In this document: piece by piece, positions 37,271-49,987 of the stretch
How positions within the stretch are numbered: position 1 is the first letter of the stretch
Layout: each line of letters starts with the position of its first letter
Origin: Sindora glabra
Lineage: Eukaryota > Streptophyta > Magnoliopsida > Fabales > Fabaceae
Direction of reading: 5' to 3'
Assembly (NCBI GenBank): GCA_020226215.1
Contig: CM035233.1
Span: 5,828,001 to 5,892,000, forward strand
Length of the DNA stretch: 64,000 nucleotides
Made by a program: the position numbers and the translations under genes
Notes under the pieces: model-generated
Told to the model about the DNA's origin: nothing
The model's input: the letters and a program-made list of their open reading frames with translations, nothing else
The model's database searches: none

Positions 37271-40200
37271 TTTATTGATGAAAGGGGTTTGGTGAGATGC
37301 TCATGCAAAAAGTATGTGAATTTATTATTTCAAACATTACCAATGTTGGAGGCACATATTATAGATATTGGATTTCATCCATTATACATAAATTGGGTAC
37401 ACCATGATGAAGTGGATATTTCGACTTCTAAAAGGACGAGCGAGGCATCTCCCAACAATAGAGATGAGTTAGTGAATATTATACATAATTTTATTAGCCC
37501 TCATGTACCTGAAGGAGTAGTTTGCAATAATGTGGAAGAGAATGAGAATGCACCTAACGGAGACATTGAAACAAATTATAGTAATTATGATAACCTATTC
37601 AAGCAAGTAAAAACAGAATTGTAATCATTTTCAGCCTTGAACTTCTTGGTGAAACTCATGCACTTGAAGGTTCTACATAAGTGGATAAATAAATCATTTG
37701 ATGCTCTTTTGAAGTTATTGAAAGGGGCACTTCCGAATGATAATAAATTGCTCGAGTTGTACTATAGTGCAAGGAAATGGCTCAACAAGTTAGGATTAGG
37801 GTATGAATCAATTCACGTGTGTAAGCATGATTGTGCACTTTTCTAGAAAGACTATGCTTTGGAGGATAATTGTCCAATTTGTGAGGAGAATCGATGGGTA
37901 GATAAAAATATGAAAGGAAAGAAGGTGCCTCAAAATATGGTTTAATATTTTCCATTAACTCTTCGGCTAAAGTGATTGTATGGGTCAAGACATACTATGA
38001 AGAATATGATATGGCATTATATTAGAAAGTCAATAGAGGAAGGGATAATGCGACATCCCATTGATGGAAAAGCCTGGCAGGAGTTTGATAAAAGGTAACC
38101 TAATTTCTCCTTTGACTCATGAAACGTTAGGTTAGGTTTAAGTGCAGATGGATTTAATCCTTTTGGTGATAGAAACCTATCCTACAATATATATCCAATG
38201 GTAATGACTACTTATAACTTGTCATCATGGATATGCATGAATTAGTCTTTTTTCATATTGACCCTATTAATCCCAGGGCCACAGTCGCTAAGCAAGGATA
38301 TCGATGTCTTCTTATAATTGGTCGAAGAAGAGTTGAGGTATCTTTGGGAGAAGAGAGTTGAAACTTGAGATGCAAATATAAATACGATGTTTAACATGCG
38401 AGCAACTTTGCTATAGACTATAAATGATTTTCCTGCTCAAAGTGGTCTCTTTGAATGGGGTGGACAAGGATATAAAGCATATCCTACATGTAATCTAGAT
38501 ACTCCAGCAATTCAAGTTAAGGGCAAAATAGCTTATATTGGTCATCATCATTGGCTTCCAAGAAGCCACACATGGAGAAACAGGAAAGAATTCAATTGAA
38601 GGTCGGAGAGGAGAGTTTCTCCTCATTCTCTTATCAATAACATTATCATGGATCAATTGGGTAAGGTGGAACAAAGATTTCTTGGAAAACATGCTCAATT
38701 AGGTAGTGTAAAGCGAAAGAGAGGTGCCAATGAACTTAATTAGAGCAAAAGAAGTATATTTTTTTACCTCCTGTATTGGCCGACAATGAACTTAAGACAT
38801 AACATTAATGTAATGCATGTTGAGAAGAATGTATGTGACAGTATTTTAGGTACATTATTAGATATTGAGCATAAAACAAAAGATACGGACAATGCAAGAC
38901 GAGATCTAGAAGATATAAAGATGAGGCCCAACTTACATCTAGATAAGCAGAGGGGTTAACTTTTCAAGCCACATGTTGCATATACGCTTAACCAGGAAGA
39001 ACAAAGATAATTCTACTAATATATAAAGAATGTGAAATTTTCAAATGGGTTTGCTAGGAGTCTTTTAAAGAATGTTGCAGATCGCGATATGAAGTTGAAG
39101 GGGTTGAAATCATATGATTATCATGTTATTATGCAAAGATTGTTAGAACTAAGAATTCGAGCTTTTTCGTCAAAGGAATTATCATATCCACTTATTGAGT
39201 TATGCAATTTCTTTAATTAAATATGTGCTAGAACTCTCAACAGGAAGGATATTCTGCAAGCCAAATAAGACATTATCATTATTTTATGCAAGCTTGAAAG
39301 AATATACCCTCCAACATTTTTCGATATACTGGTTCAATTGATGATGCATTTGCCAGATGAAGCATTGGATGGCAGACCCATTTATTTTTTATGAATTTAC
39401 TTATACGAGAGGTATATAAAAAGTTGAAGGATTATGTCCAAAATCGTGCTCAATCGGAGGTTCAATTGTAAAAAGGTATATTGTTAATAAGGCATTAATA
39501 TTCTTCTCGAAGGAGTGGAAACTAGATTCAACCGGCTTAATCGAAATCAAGATATAGCACTCAGTCAAACAAGAAGGGCATTGTCGGTGTTCTGATCCCC
39601 GTGTTAACCAGTGAGGAAGAAAATTATTTCTCACTTTGATAGGAAGAATTGAGATGTTACAGTATGGTACATCTTGAATAATTTTACTAAGATCGAAAAG
39701 TATCTCCAGTAAGTTTCCATGCTCATTTGTACTTTTCTCTTAAATAATTATAATGGACTAAAATGTTTATATTCTATAGTAAGCACCGATAAGAACTCAA
39801 ATGAAGTAGTATTGAAAACATTAATAACTTATAGAAAATTAAATTTTCCTTGTGGTTTTACTCGAAGGTGAGGTTTTATTCTTCCCAAATTCATTATACC
39901 AATTATACAAATATTGTTCATTACTCTTATTGATCCTTTAATTTAATTCTTGAAAAAATTATTATTTTCGTAAATGTACCATTTACATAGGAACAGTTCT
40001 CCAGAAGCTATCGAAGAGCTACTATTATTAGCCTCCAGTCCCAGTTTTACTATCATGATATGCTCTACATGTATTGTGATTGGAGTGCACTTTGTAATCA
40101 AAACTCGTTATGCAAAGTATAAAACATAAAATAGTGGCATTTTTGTTCTGTGTACTGATGGTAACATGTTCTATGGTGTACTGGAAGATATTATAGAGTT

Positions 40201-40759
40201 AATTTATTTAAATAAGTACAGTGTAACTTTATTTAAATGCAAGTGGTATGACATTGATTCTATAAAGAAGAAACTTTACATTGACAAGAATATCACTAGC
40301 ATATCTATTAATTGGCAATGGTATAGAGATGACCCTTACATACTTACTACCTAAGCAAAACAAGTCTTTTACACCGAGGATCTCCTTAATGGACTAAATT
40401 GGAGGGTTGTCCATAATATGGTGCATCACGACATATGGGATCTGCCCAGTGATGGAGACAGTGCACAGGACTTGCTATTTTTGTAAGATAGTAAATCATC
40501 CAATTTCAACCTCATAATTAATCTTAGAGATTTCTATCTTGTAGATCTAAGTAATCAAAGAAATGGTCCTTCAATCGTTCTACCTTCCAGGAATGTTAGA
40601 TCTAGTACTTATAGAGAAAACACCTTCATTGATGATGAAGGTAGTTTCGAAGATGAAATGATTGAGGATTATATGGAGCAAGGGTCTTTACAATGTGATA
40701 ACAATGGAGAAACTGATGATCATGAGTTTGTTAGATTCATTGACATTAATTTAGATTAG
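37271..40759 (+). pseudogene. TNP2-type CACTA transposase, decayed (copy 1)
   Basis: Recognisable parts in order are VRCSCKKYVNLLFQ (37289), KWLNKLGLGYESIHVCKHDC (37780), SFFILTLLIPGPQ and KDIDVFL (about 38250-38310), FNMRATLL and TINDFPAQSGLFEWGG (about 38395-38465), IGHHHWLPRSHTWRNRKEFN (38535), the DUF4218-like YERYIKKLKDYVQNRA (39405) and the DUF4216-like MFYGVLEDIIEL with LFKCKWYD (40166). It ends with an acidic tail, ...FIDINLD, at 40759. The protein cuts CACTA ends in the nucleus. About ten stops and frameshifts, plus loss of the N-terminal part, make it inactive. Confidence 0.85.
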
Positions 40760-40911
40760 GGAAAAAATAAATTATTTGTATTATAACTTGTAATCGTGTA
40801 AGCATGATTGTTTAAATAATCTATATGATTGTAAAAAGTTATACCTTTTAATATTTCAATTTGTCTATGAATTCTCTCTTAACTACTTGTATAATGTGTA
40901 TTATTCTAGTC

Positions 40912-42348
40912 ATGGCGGATGTTGAGGCACAACACCACGGAGGTGATACTGGAGGAGACCTTCCGTAGCGACTCACCCACATTCCATCACAGTGCAAGGG
41001 ATCAAGCATCTTTTCTTCATTGTGCATACTTGAGATTGAATAAATATCCCATTTATGGTATTGATATTTTTCCTTTATCTATCGAAGTGGCAGCTATGAG
41101 AAAGAGGGGTTCGAATAGGTTCCTCAGGCTGCATGAAAAGATAGGCAGAGCTGGGGGGAGACTGTGCCTATATATTTTGATATGACTGGTACATGTCATG
41201 TGATTGGTGAGAATGCTAGCCATCCCCCTCATGATATTGGCAGCATGATCCAAGCCTACGTACCACCTTATTATAAGTCATGGCAAGTTATACCTCAGTA
41301 GATCCGAGATAGAATTGTGTAGGAGGTTTGCGTAAGTATCTATCTCCTCCATTTGCTGAATTAATCCTTTTGAGATTGAAATTTCTAAATATATTACTCA
41401 TAAATTTTCTAAATGTCTTCTAATGTAGTCTCATTTCGAGTTTCAGGGCATTTTTTAGGGTGATCGGGATAAAGCAATCTCCAATTTGATGCGATATGTT
41501 GTAGACTTATACAGAGATTGGAAGTACAGGTTGAACAAATACTTTTTAAAGCATGAGGGTGATCGGGAGTAGGATTATGATTTGGATCATGCTAGACACT
41601 ATGTGTCGCGATTTATATCACCATATACATGGCAGAGGTGCATAGACTTTTTTAACAGTGATGAGTACAGGGTAAGTATGATATTTTATAAAATTAGGTC
41701 CTTATTTAACATATCTAAATTGTAAATATAAAAATTTAATATTATTTTTTTTAATTTATAGAAGTTATCTGAGAGGAATGCAAATAATAAAGTGTAAAAG
41801 GTCATGAATGATTGACATGGATCAAAATCTATTGTTACACATCATTTTGATAAGGTAGTTATTGTACATTTTGTTAGTTAGCTTCTTGTTCATTGTTTAT
41901 TTATTTTCATCTTTTTTTCTCTTACAAAAAATGAATAAAGAAATAAAGATACTAGTGAGCTGCAGTTAGTTCTTAAGAATTTTAGGGACTAACACACGCA
42001 TAAGTCAGGAGAGTGGGTGCATCCGATCCCTCAGGAGCAATATGTAAGTTAGTTGAATTTTATATTTTAAATAAAATTTTATGAATATATCTTGTAATAT
42101 TTATTATTAAATTTTATTTTAATAATTTAAGGTGAGGATGACTAAGCTAATAACTCAGCATGCACAGTCTAGTGTATTGTCCATTAGCTTGCTTAGGATT
42201 CCTATACAGATAGATAAGGCTACCATCGTTAATGAAGTGTTTAACACTCGTCAAGGGTACAAGAAGGTTATTAGGTGTATGCTAGTTAGTCATTTCTATC
42301 ATTCAGCGAGTACTTCTAGCACCGAGAGGAGCTCGCAGTACCTGTCTT
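40912..42348 (+). pseudogene. Transposase_24-like (Ptta/En/Spm) second protein, copy 1
   Basis: The start is MADVEAQHHGGDTGGD. Likely exons are 40912-41331, 41447-41671 and 41762 onward, with GTAAGT donors at 41332 and 41672 and CAG/TAG acceptors. Islands YKSWQVIPQ, RDWKYRLNKYFLKHEGDR, YVSRFISPYTWQRCIDFF and KLSERNANNKV are the plant transposase family (Pfam Transposase_24) pattern. The frame 42132-42348 ends SSTERSSQYLS. It probably binds subterminal repeats. A few stops break it. Confidence 0.65.
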
Positions 42349-42500
42349 AGGTCAATGAGTTGCAAGAGTAGTTACAGTAGAGTTAAGACGAGTTTCAGCA
42401 AAGCCAACGATTGATTCAAGAGTAATAGTAGTATTAGTAGCAGTAGCAGCATATTACTTAGCAGCAATAGATGTAGCAACAGCTTGGGACATACCTTACT
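42349..42500 (+). pseudogene. Glutamine-rich tail with CAG changed to TAG
   Basis: In the frame following 42348 the sequence is a run of CAA, CAG, TAG and TAA codons (for example CAAGAGTAGTTACAGTAG and CAAGAGTAATAGTAGTAT). If the TAG and TAA codons are read as former CAG and CAA, this is a poly-glutamine tail of the second CACTA protein. C-to-T decay at methylated cytosine explains it. Confidence 0.5.
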
Positions 42501-43074
42501 AATATCACCTTTATTTTTAGAAAGCAGGGTATTATCCTGCTATCGCTTCCATTTGTTGCTGCTACATTAGCTAGGCCGAGTAGATTTGCGATTGCACCTG
42601 CCACCTAGCCACCTGGTCCTTCTTAGCCATCACTATCATTTTATCATCCTTGTTGCTAAGATGATGATGATAATGATGATGATGATGCTAGCACTGACAA
42701 GGATACATCGACATATTTTTACCTCCCCTCCCCGTAGTATATTCTGTATATGTATATATATATTTTTCATATGTACACATTTACATGGATTGTGTATATA
42801 TAATTTATTCATATATATACTGTTTATACAGTTGCTTTATGAGTACTCATTCTTTTTATGTTAAATTAAATTGTTATACATTATTATCAGTACTATTGAT
42901 GTGTTATAGTTGTACAATTTACATTAAAATAAGTTTAATTTAAAAAAGATAAATATAATTCAAATGAATTCAAATAAAGAATATTTTAGATTATGTTGTT
43001 AAATATAATATATTATTTGAATTACACTTAATTATAACATCAATTTTAATTTTAATTTTAAAAAAAATTCAAAA
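42501..43074 (+). other. CACTA 1 3' non-coding region
   Basis: No gene. It includes a short (GAT)n run at about 42660-42690, AT-rich sequence, and presumably the 3' end of the transposon mRNA. Confidence 0.45.
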
Positions 43075-43500
43075 AACCTTTAGTGACAACATTGTCATCA
43101 TTGAAAGTTTGAGTTTTAGCGACAATAATGTTGTCATTGAAGGTTAGACTTTTAGCGACGATATTGTCATTGCTAAAACTTAAACTTTTAGCGATGATAA
43201 TGTCGTTGCTGAAGATTTTCTAGAATAATTGTATTTTTTTAATTGGACCTATAGCGACGATAATTGTTGTCAATGAAAATCAAATTTCAAAAATTTTTGA
43301 ATTTTGAAAATGTTTTTACGATAACAAAGTCATCGTAGAAGGTTGTACTTTTAGTGACATCAAATTATCGTCAGTGTTGATTATTTCACATACGAAGCTA
43401 TGTCGATGACATTTTCACTAATGACTTTTATATTTAACAATGACCGAGCTTTCTAGACTAATGACAATTATCGTCGCAAAAGATCTTTTTTGCTGTAGTA
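43075..43500 (+). repeat. CACTA 1 right subterminal repeats
   Basis: At least eight TTTAGCGACGATATTGTC-like units occur, many palindromic with TGTCGTTGCTGAAG-like partners, ending in the terminal TGCTGTAGTA. They match the left array. Confidence 0.8.
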
Positions 43501-43503
43501 GCT

Positions 43504-46500
43504 TATCTCAGACCATTTAACTCTTACTATGTTGGTAGGTAATCTCCAATGGGAAAAACTTGCTAGAGAAAAGCTCGAATACAATAGCGTCCTTTCTAAA
43601 ACCATATGGATGTCTAAGTAGAAGATGGATTCAATGAGTATTGGCCTGTAATTAGCGAATAAGTAGATTTAATAGTAAAGTTTCCATTAGGATTGCCATC
43701 CTAAATTAAGCTATCTTCACCATCATTATTGCAAGGTGGATGCATAGCTTGTATGCAATCAAGGACAGTGGCAGGAAGTAAGGATTATAACTTGTGTATG
43801 TCCTAATGTCTAGTGTTAGTAACAAAAATCTACAACCTTTGCAGAGAGATCTATTCATAGGACTAGCATATTGGATAATTTCACAAGAGGTCTCATACCT
43901 ACAACCCATTTGGAAGTCCAGAAATATAAACTTACCATCCCCAATCTCCCAACAAACTGAGTTGGAAAGTTAAAGCTAAATTTTACCTATTGCTCTCCAT
44001 AAATAGGATGAATTATTCTTGACAACTAGTAGGTATTAAGCTCAATTTGTTATTAGTATTTACCTCTTAGTACTTGGACCTAAAGACTTTGGGGGTTTGA
44101 TAAAATACTCCACCCTAATTTTATCAAGAAAGCAGTATTCAAGTCTATTAAATGTCTAAATCCTAGGCCACCATTTTTCTTTAGTAAGTACATAGTATCC
44201 CAAGAGATTTAGTGCATTTTCATAGTCTATTTAGAGTCTCCCCAAACAAATTGGCACTATTTCTTCTCAATAACATTACAAATCTCCCTAGGGAGCCTAG
44301 TATGTTGCATTTGGAACAAAGGAATGGTTGATATAATAGATTTAGCTAGAGTAATACGACCTGCCATTGAGAAACATTGTGCTTTCTAACCATTTAGTTT
44401 TTGTTCAATTATATCAATAATTTGTTAGTAAGACCTATTAAGAGATTTTCCATGCTACATAATAGCATTTAGGTAGCATCCCAAGTTCTTCATGGGAGTA
44501 AAACCACTTTGCTAGATAAGTTGATCCCTTACGGATAGAGGCACATTATTGGAAAAGAATAAGCTAGTTTTTTATTTATTAATAGTCTATCCAGACATTT
44601 CACTAAACTTTCTTAAGCATATAAGAATATTATCCATTTTGGTTGTGTTGGCTTTAGCAAATAACAACAAGTCATTAGCAAAAAGTAGGTGAGAAATTCT
44701 AGGTCCTTCACAACCCACATGTAGGGGAACCCACATCTTACTGTTAATTTTATCAACTATCAAATAGGATAATTTTTCAACTCATAGAACAAAGATGTAT
44801 GGGAATAAGGGGTCCCTTTGCTAAATCCCTCTTAAAGGGTTGAAATTGTAAAACTTATCTCCATTCCATACTATTTTATAAGAAAAAGAAGAAGAGATAC
44901 TAGTCATTATTAGATTTATAGAGTTATAAGGCATACTAATCTCCAAAAGCACTTTCTGGATGGAAGCCCAACTTAATTTGTCATAAGCCTTCTCTAGATC
45001 GATTCTAATCATTATAAAGCATTTTTTCCCTTCATTTTCTACATGGAATGAATTATCCCTTGAGTTATTATTATTATGTTGTCATGAATGTTTTTAATGG
45101 GAATGAAGCTAAACTGATAGGGAGATATAAGGTTATGAAGGTTGGCAATAATTTTTGAGAGGCCTTTGTAGACAATATTACACAACACTATATGATGAAG
45201 TTAAGAGATATATTCAGGTTTATCTACCTTTAGGATAAGGGAGAGGAGTGTAAAGTTCACCTAAATAATTAAGGAGTGATTTAGCCATATAACTTTTATG
45301 AAATCACTTCTATCTTCACTAACTATATCTAATTTTTTTGGTAAAAAATAATAGGAAATCCATCTTCCTTTGGAGCCTTAAAAGCCCTTATATGGAAGAA
45401 AGCAGTTCAAATCTCTTGAACATTGGTTATTTTTTCCAAATGTTTTTTCACTCTTCCATTTAGTTTAGGCTATGAATGTTGTGTATGGCACCAAACATGT
45501 TAAGATAAATCTCATTATAGAGCATTTTATAGAAAGAAACTGCCATGTTTTCAAGTGTTTCTTAGTCATCAATCCACTCTCCATTAGGATTCTTTAGCAT
45601 TACAATTTGATTCCTCGTCCTCTAAACGACTGTCTTAATGTGATAATAACATGTATTTCTGTTGCCATGATTGATCCATTCACTATGTGATTTTTAAAAC
45701 TAAAGGATCTTTTCTTGATCTGAAATAGTGTTAAGTTCCTTGCAAAGAGCAAGTTCTAGGTTCTCCAGGAACTTACTAGGACTTGTTTGAAGGAAGATTT
45801 GAATACCATTGAGTCTAGCCAAAATTCATTTTTTTCATTTAATGATGTAACTAAAGACTTCCTTATTCCATGTTATCAGTTTAGAAGATAAATCAAGTAG
45901 AATGTATGGAACATGGCTTCCTTGTTTCCAATTGTCCTTTAAAAAAAGACTAAACATAGAGTGGCTGAGCCATGAAGCCAAAAATCTAAATGGTTTATCA
46001 GGATGTTTTAAAGGATCATTAGAATTACATATAAGGAAAGGGTGGTGATTGGATTGAATACAAAGTAGAATCTTAACAAAAGCTAATAACCCCCAAATCA
46101 ATCATAATTATTCAATCTAATCTAGTCCTTCATTTAGCATTACACAAAGCTTGATCTAGTCTTTTAAAAATACATTCATAATTATTCCATTTAGGTCCTC
46201 TCTAAGTAAATTTTATGCTAATAACCCCCAAATCAATCAGCTTATAGGAGTTAATCTATTAGAGGAATTTTACATACCTCAACATACTATAAGAGCTCCT
46301 TTATTTTTCTCAAAGTACAAGGTAATTTCATTAAAATCTCCTACAACTAGCCAAGGTAGAGTAGTGAAATCTACAATCAATTAATTTGATCACAAGCAAT
46401 GCTCCTTTGATTATTTAAGAGACTAGCATAGATTGTTGTGAAAAGCCAAGGTTCTTTATTATCATCCAATATTTTGACATGAAGAAATTGAGTATAGGAC

Positions 46501-46748
46501 ATGATCACCTCTATCTCATAGTTAAGGTTAGACCAAAGGAGCTAAAATCCCCTACTAAAGCCATCTACTTCTACTAGTTTATAGAATTTGGAACCAAACT
46601 TCCTAATTTTTCTTTTGGCACGATGGCCACTAATTATTAGTTTAAATAAAGTGATCACATCGAGTTTATTAAGTTTCTTGATTTGTTTAAAGATGTTAGC
46701 AAAATCATTGCTAGCAGTTCCTCTAACATTCCAAATAAGGATTTTCAT
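43504..46748 (-). pseudogene. LINE ORF2: endonuclease and reverse transcriptase
   Basis: The minus-strand ATG at 46748 opens MKILIWNVRGTASNDF, the start of the APE-type endonuclease. The island GPKWNNYE followed by RLDQAL lies at about 46150-46210, and HHPFLICNSNDPLKHPDKPF at 46050 is the catalytic SDH-type region (the Asp lies in a degenerate stretch). RT is marked by MIRIDLEKAYDKLSWASIQK (45012) and later KMWVPLHVG-like and LLFAKS-like traces around the catalytic region (about 44650-44700). The last island before CACTA is LPTNIVRVKWSEIS, which continues at 34761. Many stops. Confidence 0.8.
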
Positions 46749-47152
46749 TTGAAAAAAAGGATACAAATTATCAAGCAATAAGCACAACATCATTATTATC
46801 ATAAAGTAGTAGTTCATTACCTTCTAGATCAATAATAGGAGTATCAACATTCATGTTTTTTGAAGCATTATCATTTCTGGTAAGACTAGATGATCTAACA
46901 TGTTTAACACCATTAGCAACATTCAATTTAGTTAGGAAACAGAGTATATGAGTTAGCTGTGGAGAACTAACTATAGTTATAGGATAATTGTTGTCTATCT
47001 CATTTAGTGGGATCTTACTATTGATCTAGTTCTAGGCAAATGGGATTCTTCTATTAAATATAAAAGGATGCTTTTTGGAACATCAAATGAATTCTCATAT
47101 TACTTCTTGAAATTGTTATTCTAGTGAGGCTAATCTTATTCTTGAGGGGAGG

Positions 47153-48390
47153 TTAACTTCCTTTTCTAACTACCAAGTGGCTCCTAGAAACATCCTGATA
47201 CTTCTTGTTATTGAAGGATTTCATTATTGACTTACAGCTCCTCCTTATTAATGGTCCCAATATTTCATATTGAGACTTACTAGCCAGATCACCTCTTCTA
47301 GAAAGGCTAACTTTAGATCCGTTTGCATTTTGATTTGTTCTATTGGGATTCCTATTGTCATTATTCCCCTTTCTTCCTTTTTTATTCTTTAGTGCTATCA
47401 TCCACAGTCCAAAAATCTCAATTTTCCTGAAATCAGTATGTTCTGGCATTCTGTCCTCTTTTTTTGCTTTATTAGTTTTATAGACTATGTTGGCAAGGCA
47501 ATGGTTATGATCATGTCCATATTTCCTACAACTGAAACATATAGGGTGAAATCCCTTGTTTTCAATTTTCATAGGTACTTCTTTCATAAAGAATTTTGGT
47601 AAAAAAGGATGTGTGAAATCAATCTCAACACAAAGTCTAGCATATTTCCCCTTATTAATAGCTATTATGTTAAAGTCAACCATGTAAGTTTTGCTTATCA
47701 AACTACCAACACTCCGTAGAAATTTTCAATCCAAAAGTTTAGTGGGTAAGTTAAGGATTCTAATCTATGTAGTTAGAAAAGGGATCAAAATAAGGCTTCC
47801 AATGTCTAATCATGAGATAATGACCATACAAAGCAAAATGATAATCTTCCATAGTTTTAAAACGTATAATGAAAAAAATCGTTACCTATATTAATTAGGG
47901 ATAATTTACTAGATTGAGCCTAGAATTATTCAAGTTTATGCTTGAGTATATTATACCCTATCATTCTCCCTAAAAGTTTAACAATCAAGTTATGTCACCA
48001 AGGACTACATATTTGAGAGTTTTCATTTTTAGAAATCAACAAGTTTAGGAAACCCTCAAATTCTATGATAGAAATGCCATCAATGTTCTCCAAATTGAGA
48101 TCCAGACTAACATTTTCTTCAACAAAACACCTATTATCTTCTAATAATAGAAACCTTTCTTTAGCAATTAAGGTGTCTCGGTAGGGGCGATTACCTGGAG
48201 ATTCAACATTTTGCATTTGCATCTCTTCCAACATCCAATCCTCCTGTCATGGAACCCTCGTTGATCTCTTGGAAAAGCCTTCCCTATTCAGCTTCACCTT
48301 CTTTGTACTGCCCCGAAGATTGTCCACTTCTTCCATAAATGAGGCCTCACTTTCTCTATTGTCACTTCCATTGGTAGGGTTCATCGTCAT
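47153..48390 (-). pseudogene. LINE ORF1: DUF4283 and CCHC zinc knuckle
   Basis: Minus-strand translation from an ATG at 48390 reads MTMNPTNGSDNRESEASF, stops once (48250), then continues with the frame 47995-48234. VKLLGRMIGYN (about 47960) is a DUF4283 motif. The frame 47153-47701 has KYARLCVEIDF and the knuckle CFSCRKYGHDHNHC (C-x2-C-x4-H-x4-C). ORF1 proteins coat LINE RNA. Frameshifts lie near 47700-47990. Confidence 0.8.
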
Positions 48391-48431
48391 TGTCTTTATT
48401 CTCTCTTATCATAATACTCCTAAATTAAAAA

Positions 48432-48448
48432 TAAAATATTTGTATTTT
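48432..48448. repeat. 17-bp LINE target-site duplication, right copy
   Basis: Identical to 33841-33857 and directly next to the LINE 5' end. Together they delimit the insertion. Confidence 0.75.
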
Positions 48449-49721
48449 TTATGTGATCATTGATATCAAGATGAGATGAATGGATAAAATTTATTGATAT
48501 CACTAGGATTTTATATGTTAATAGATAAAATTCAAAATTTGAAAACAATTATTATTGAAAAGAATTTGATAATAATCTAATTTCAATTCCATAAAAAAAT
48601 TTCCATCCCCATCATTTTGGAATGTCTTGTGTAATTATTTTGCTTCCTTTAATGTATTTTATATTGCAAGATATTTTATGGTGTTTTCCTTCTAGACATC
48701 ATTTTGGAATATAATGATGAATTTTTCCCCCACGATTATAACGAGAATTAAACTAACTAATACAAACCTTTTAGAAATGAAACTGACTATTTATTTCCTT
48801 GATAGTAGGTAAGATGGGTGTAGGCCTTGATAACCCATACTTGCTTAAAAGGACAATAAATTAAATGTTTTCAAATTTTTTAAAACTTATATTAAAAAAA
48901 TCTTAATTTTTAGAAGTTACAAGGATGATTTCAATTTAAACATATTTTAAGATATGAAGAGATTAACACATAATATATACAATTCAATGCACTTATATTG
49001 AGGAATTCATTCAACCATGCAAATTAAGAAGTACATACATAAATAGATATTCTTTCAACCATTCAATTATTATAACATCAGTATAAGCATTAAAGCATAA
49101 TGCATCCAACAAACTCCATTAACAAAAATAGAGAGTAAATCAAGAATAATGAGAATGAGGCTAGAGAAATCAAACAAAATGATTTATAAGGATTCTTCCT
49201 TGAAGATCATTTCTAAGGCATATTTCTATTCTCTAAGTTAGTTTCACAAGTTTAAACTACTTCCTCACTATCCTTTCAAGTTTCAATTAGCACTTGAACA
49301 AACTAAACAATCACTTATTTTCTAATACAATTAGTATTTTTTGAGATTCCTTACTCAAAACTCTTAATCTCCAAGAGACACCTCACTTTTAGTTTTTTTT
49401 TTTAATTCTTCACCCAAAATATAATGAAAATTGATAAAAGATAATGAACAACTTAAAGAAACTCTCTTAAAGAGTAGATAGCACAATTGAAACCCTAAAA
49501 ATAAAAGAATTTCACAAAAAAGAGCTCAAATTAATTATGATTTTAATGAAAGAAGGAGTAAAATGATATTAAAGATTAAGTTCCAAGTTTTCTATATGTT
49601 GTATTTGAAGTTCCTTAGTTTATATGAAAGGTTCATGAAACATTATAGTCATTTGAAACATTTGGAAATAAAAACTAGCTATTATTTATGCACTAGAACA
49701 TATTGAATTGATTCAGATGAA
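48449..49721. other. AT-rich non-coding stretch
   Basis: I see no gene or convincing repeat pair. Short TTTCAAGTTTCAATTAGC-like segments hint at an old LTR, but I could not find its ends. Confidence 0.35.
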
Positions 49722-49987
49722 ATTGCTAACTTATATTTGAAATGAATGGATTTATGAATTGATTGATAAAGACGAAAATATAAACTCAAATTTTAAAAGA
49801 TCATAAATTTGTTATTTTAAGTTTATTTTGAGTACATGATCTATCGTTTAAAAAATTGCTAACTTATATTTGAAATGAATGGATTTATATATTGATTGAT
49901 AAAGACAAAAATATAAACTCAAATTTTAAAAGATCATAAATTTGTTATTTTAAGTTTATTTTAAGTACATGATCTATCGTTGAAAAA
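49722..49987 (+). repeat. 133-bp tandem duplication, nearly identical
   Basis: Units start ATTGCTAACTTATATTTG at 49722 and 49855. They differ at only a few sites, such as GAATTGATTG against ATATTGATTG and GACGAAA against GACAAAA, so this duplication is recent relative to the surrounding decay. Non-coding. Confidence 0.9.

Larger units (their letters stand above)
34762..43500 (+). mobile_element. CACTA (En/Spm) transposon 1, 8739 bp, inserted in the LINE
   Basis: The right end is TTTTTTGCTGTAGTA (canonical ends read GTAGTG). A 3-bp duplication GCT flanks it (34759-34761 and 43501-43503). Both ends carry subterminal TTAGCGACGA/TCGTCGCTAAA repeats. The left end starts AAAAGAATC and seems to lack about ten terminal bases (CACTACAGCA expected from the right end). 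The interior encodes remnants of TNP2 transposase and a second plant transposase protein. The LINE frame resumes across the junction. Confidence 0.85.
33858..48431 (-). mobile_element. L1-type LINE, near full length, split by a CACTA element
   Basis: The LINE reads on the minus strand from 48431 to 33858. Subtracting the CACTA insertion and its 3-bp duplication leaves 5832 bp, a usual length for plant L1 elements. ORF1 (DUF4283 and zinc knuckle), endonuclease, RT, zf-RVT and RNase H follow in order. The 5' end is about 40 bp before the ORF1 ATG. The 3' end is seven bases past the ORF2 stop and only weakly A-rich. It is full of stops and inactive. Confidence 0.85.

Noticed and set aside
40919..41253. 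Overlapping frames on both strands (40919-41185 plus, 41053-41253 minus)
   Set aside because: The minus one is a shadow. The plus one starts at an internal ATG in another frame at first and merges with the second CACTA protein, which starts better at 40912.
42586..42864. A 92-codon frame with methionine run
   Set aside because: Produced by the (GAT)n tract and AT-rich 3' region of CACTA 1. No homology.
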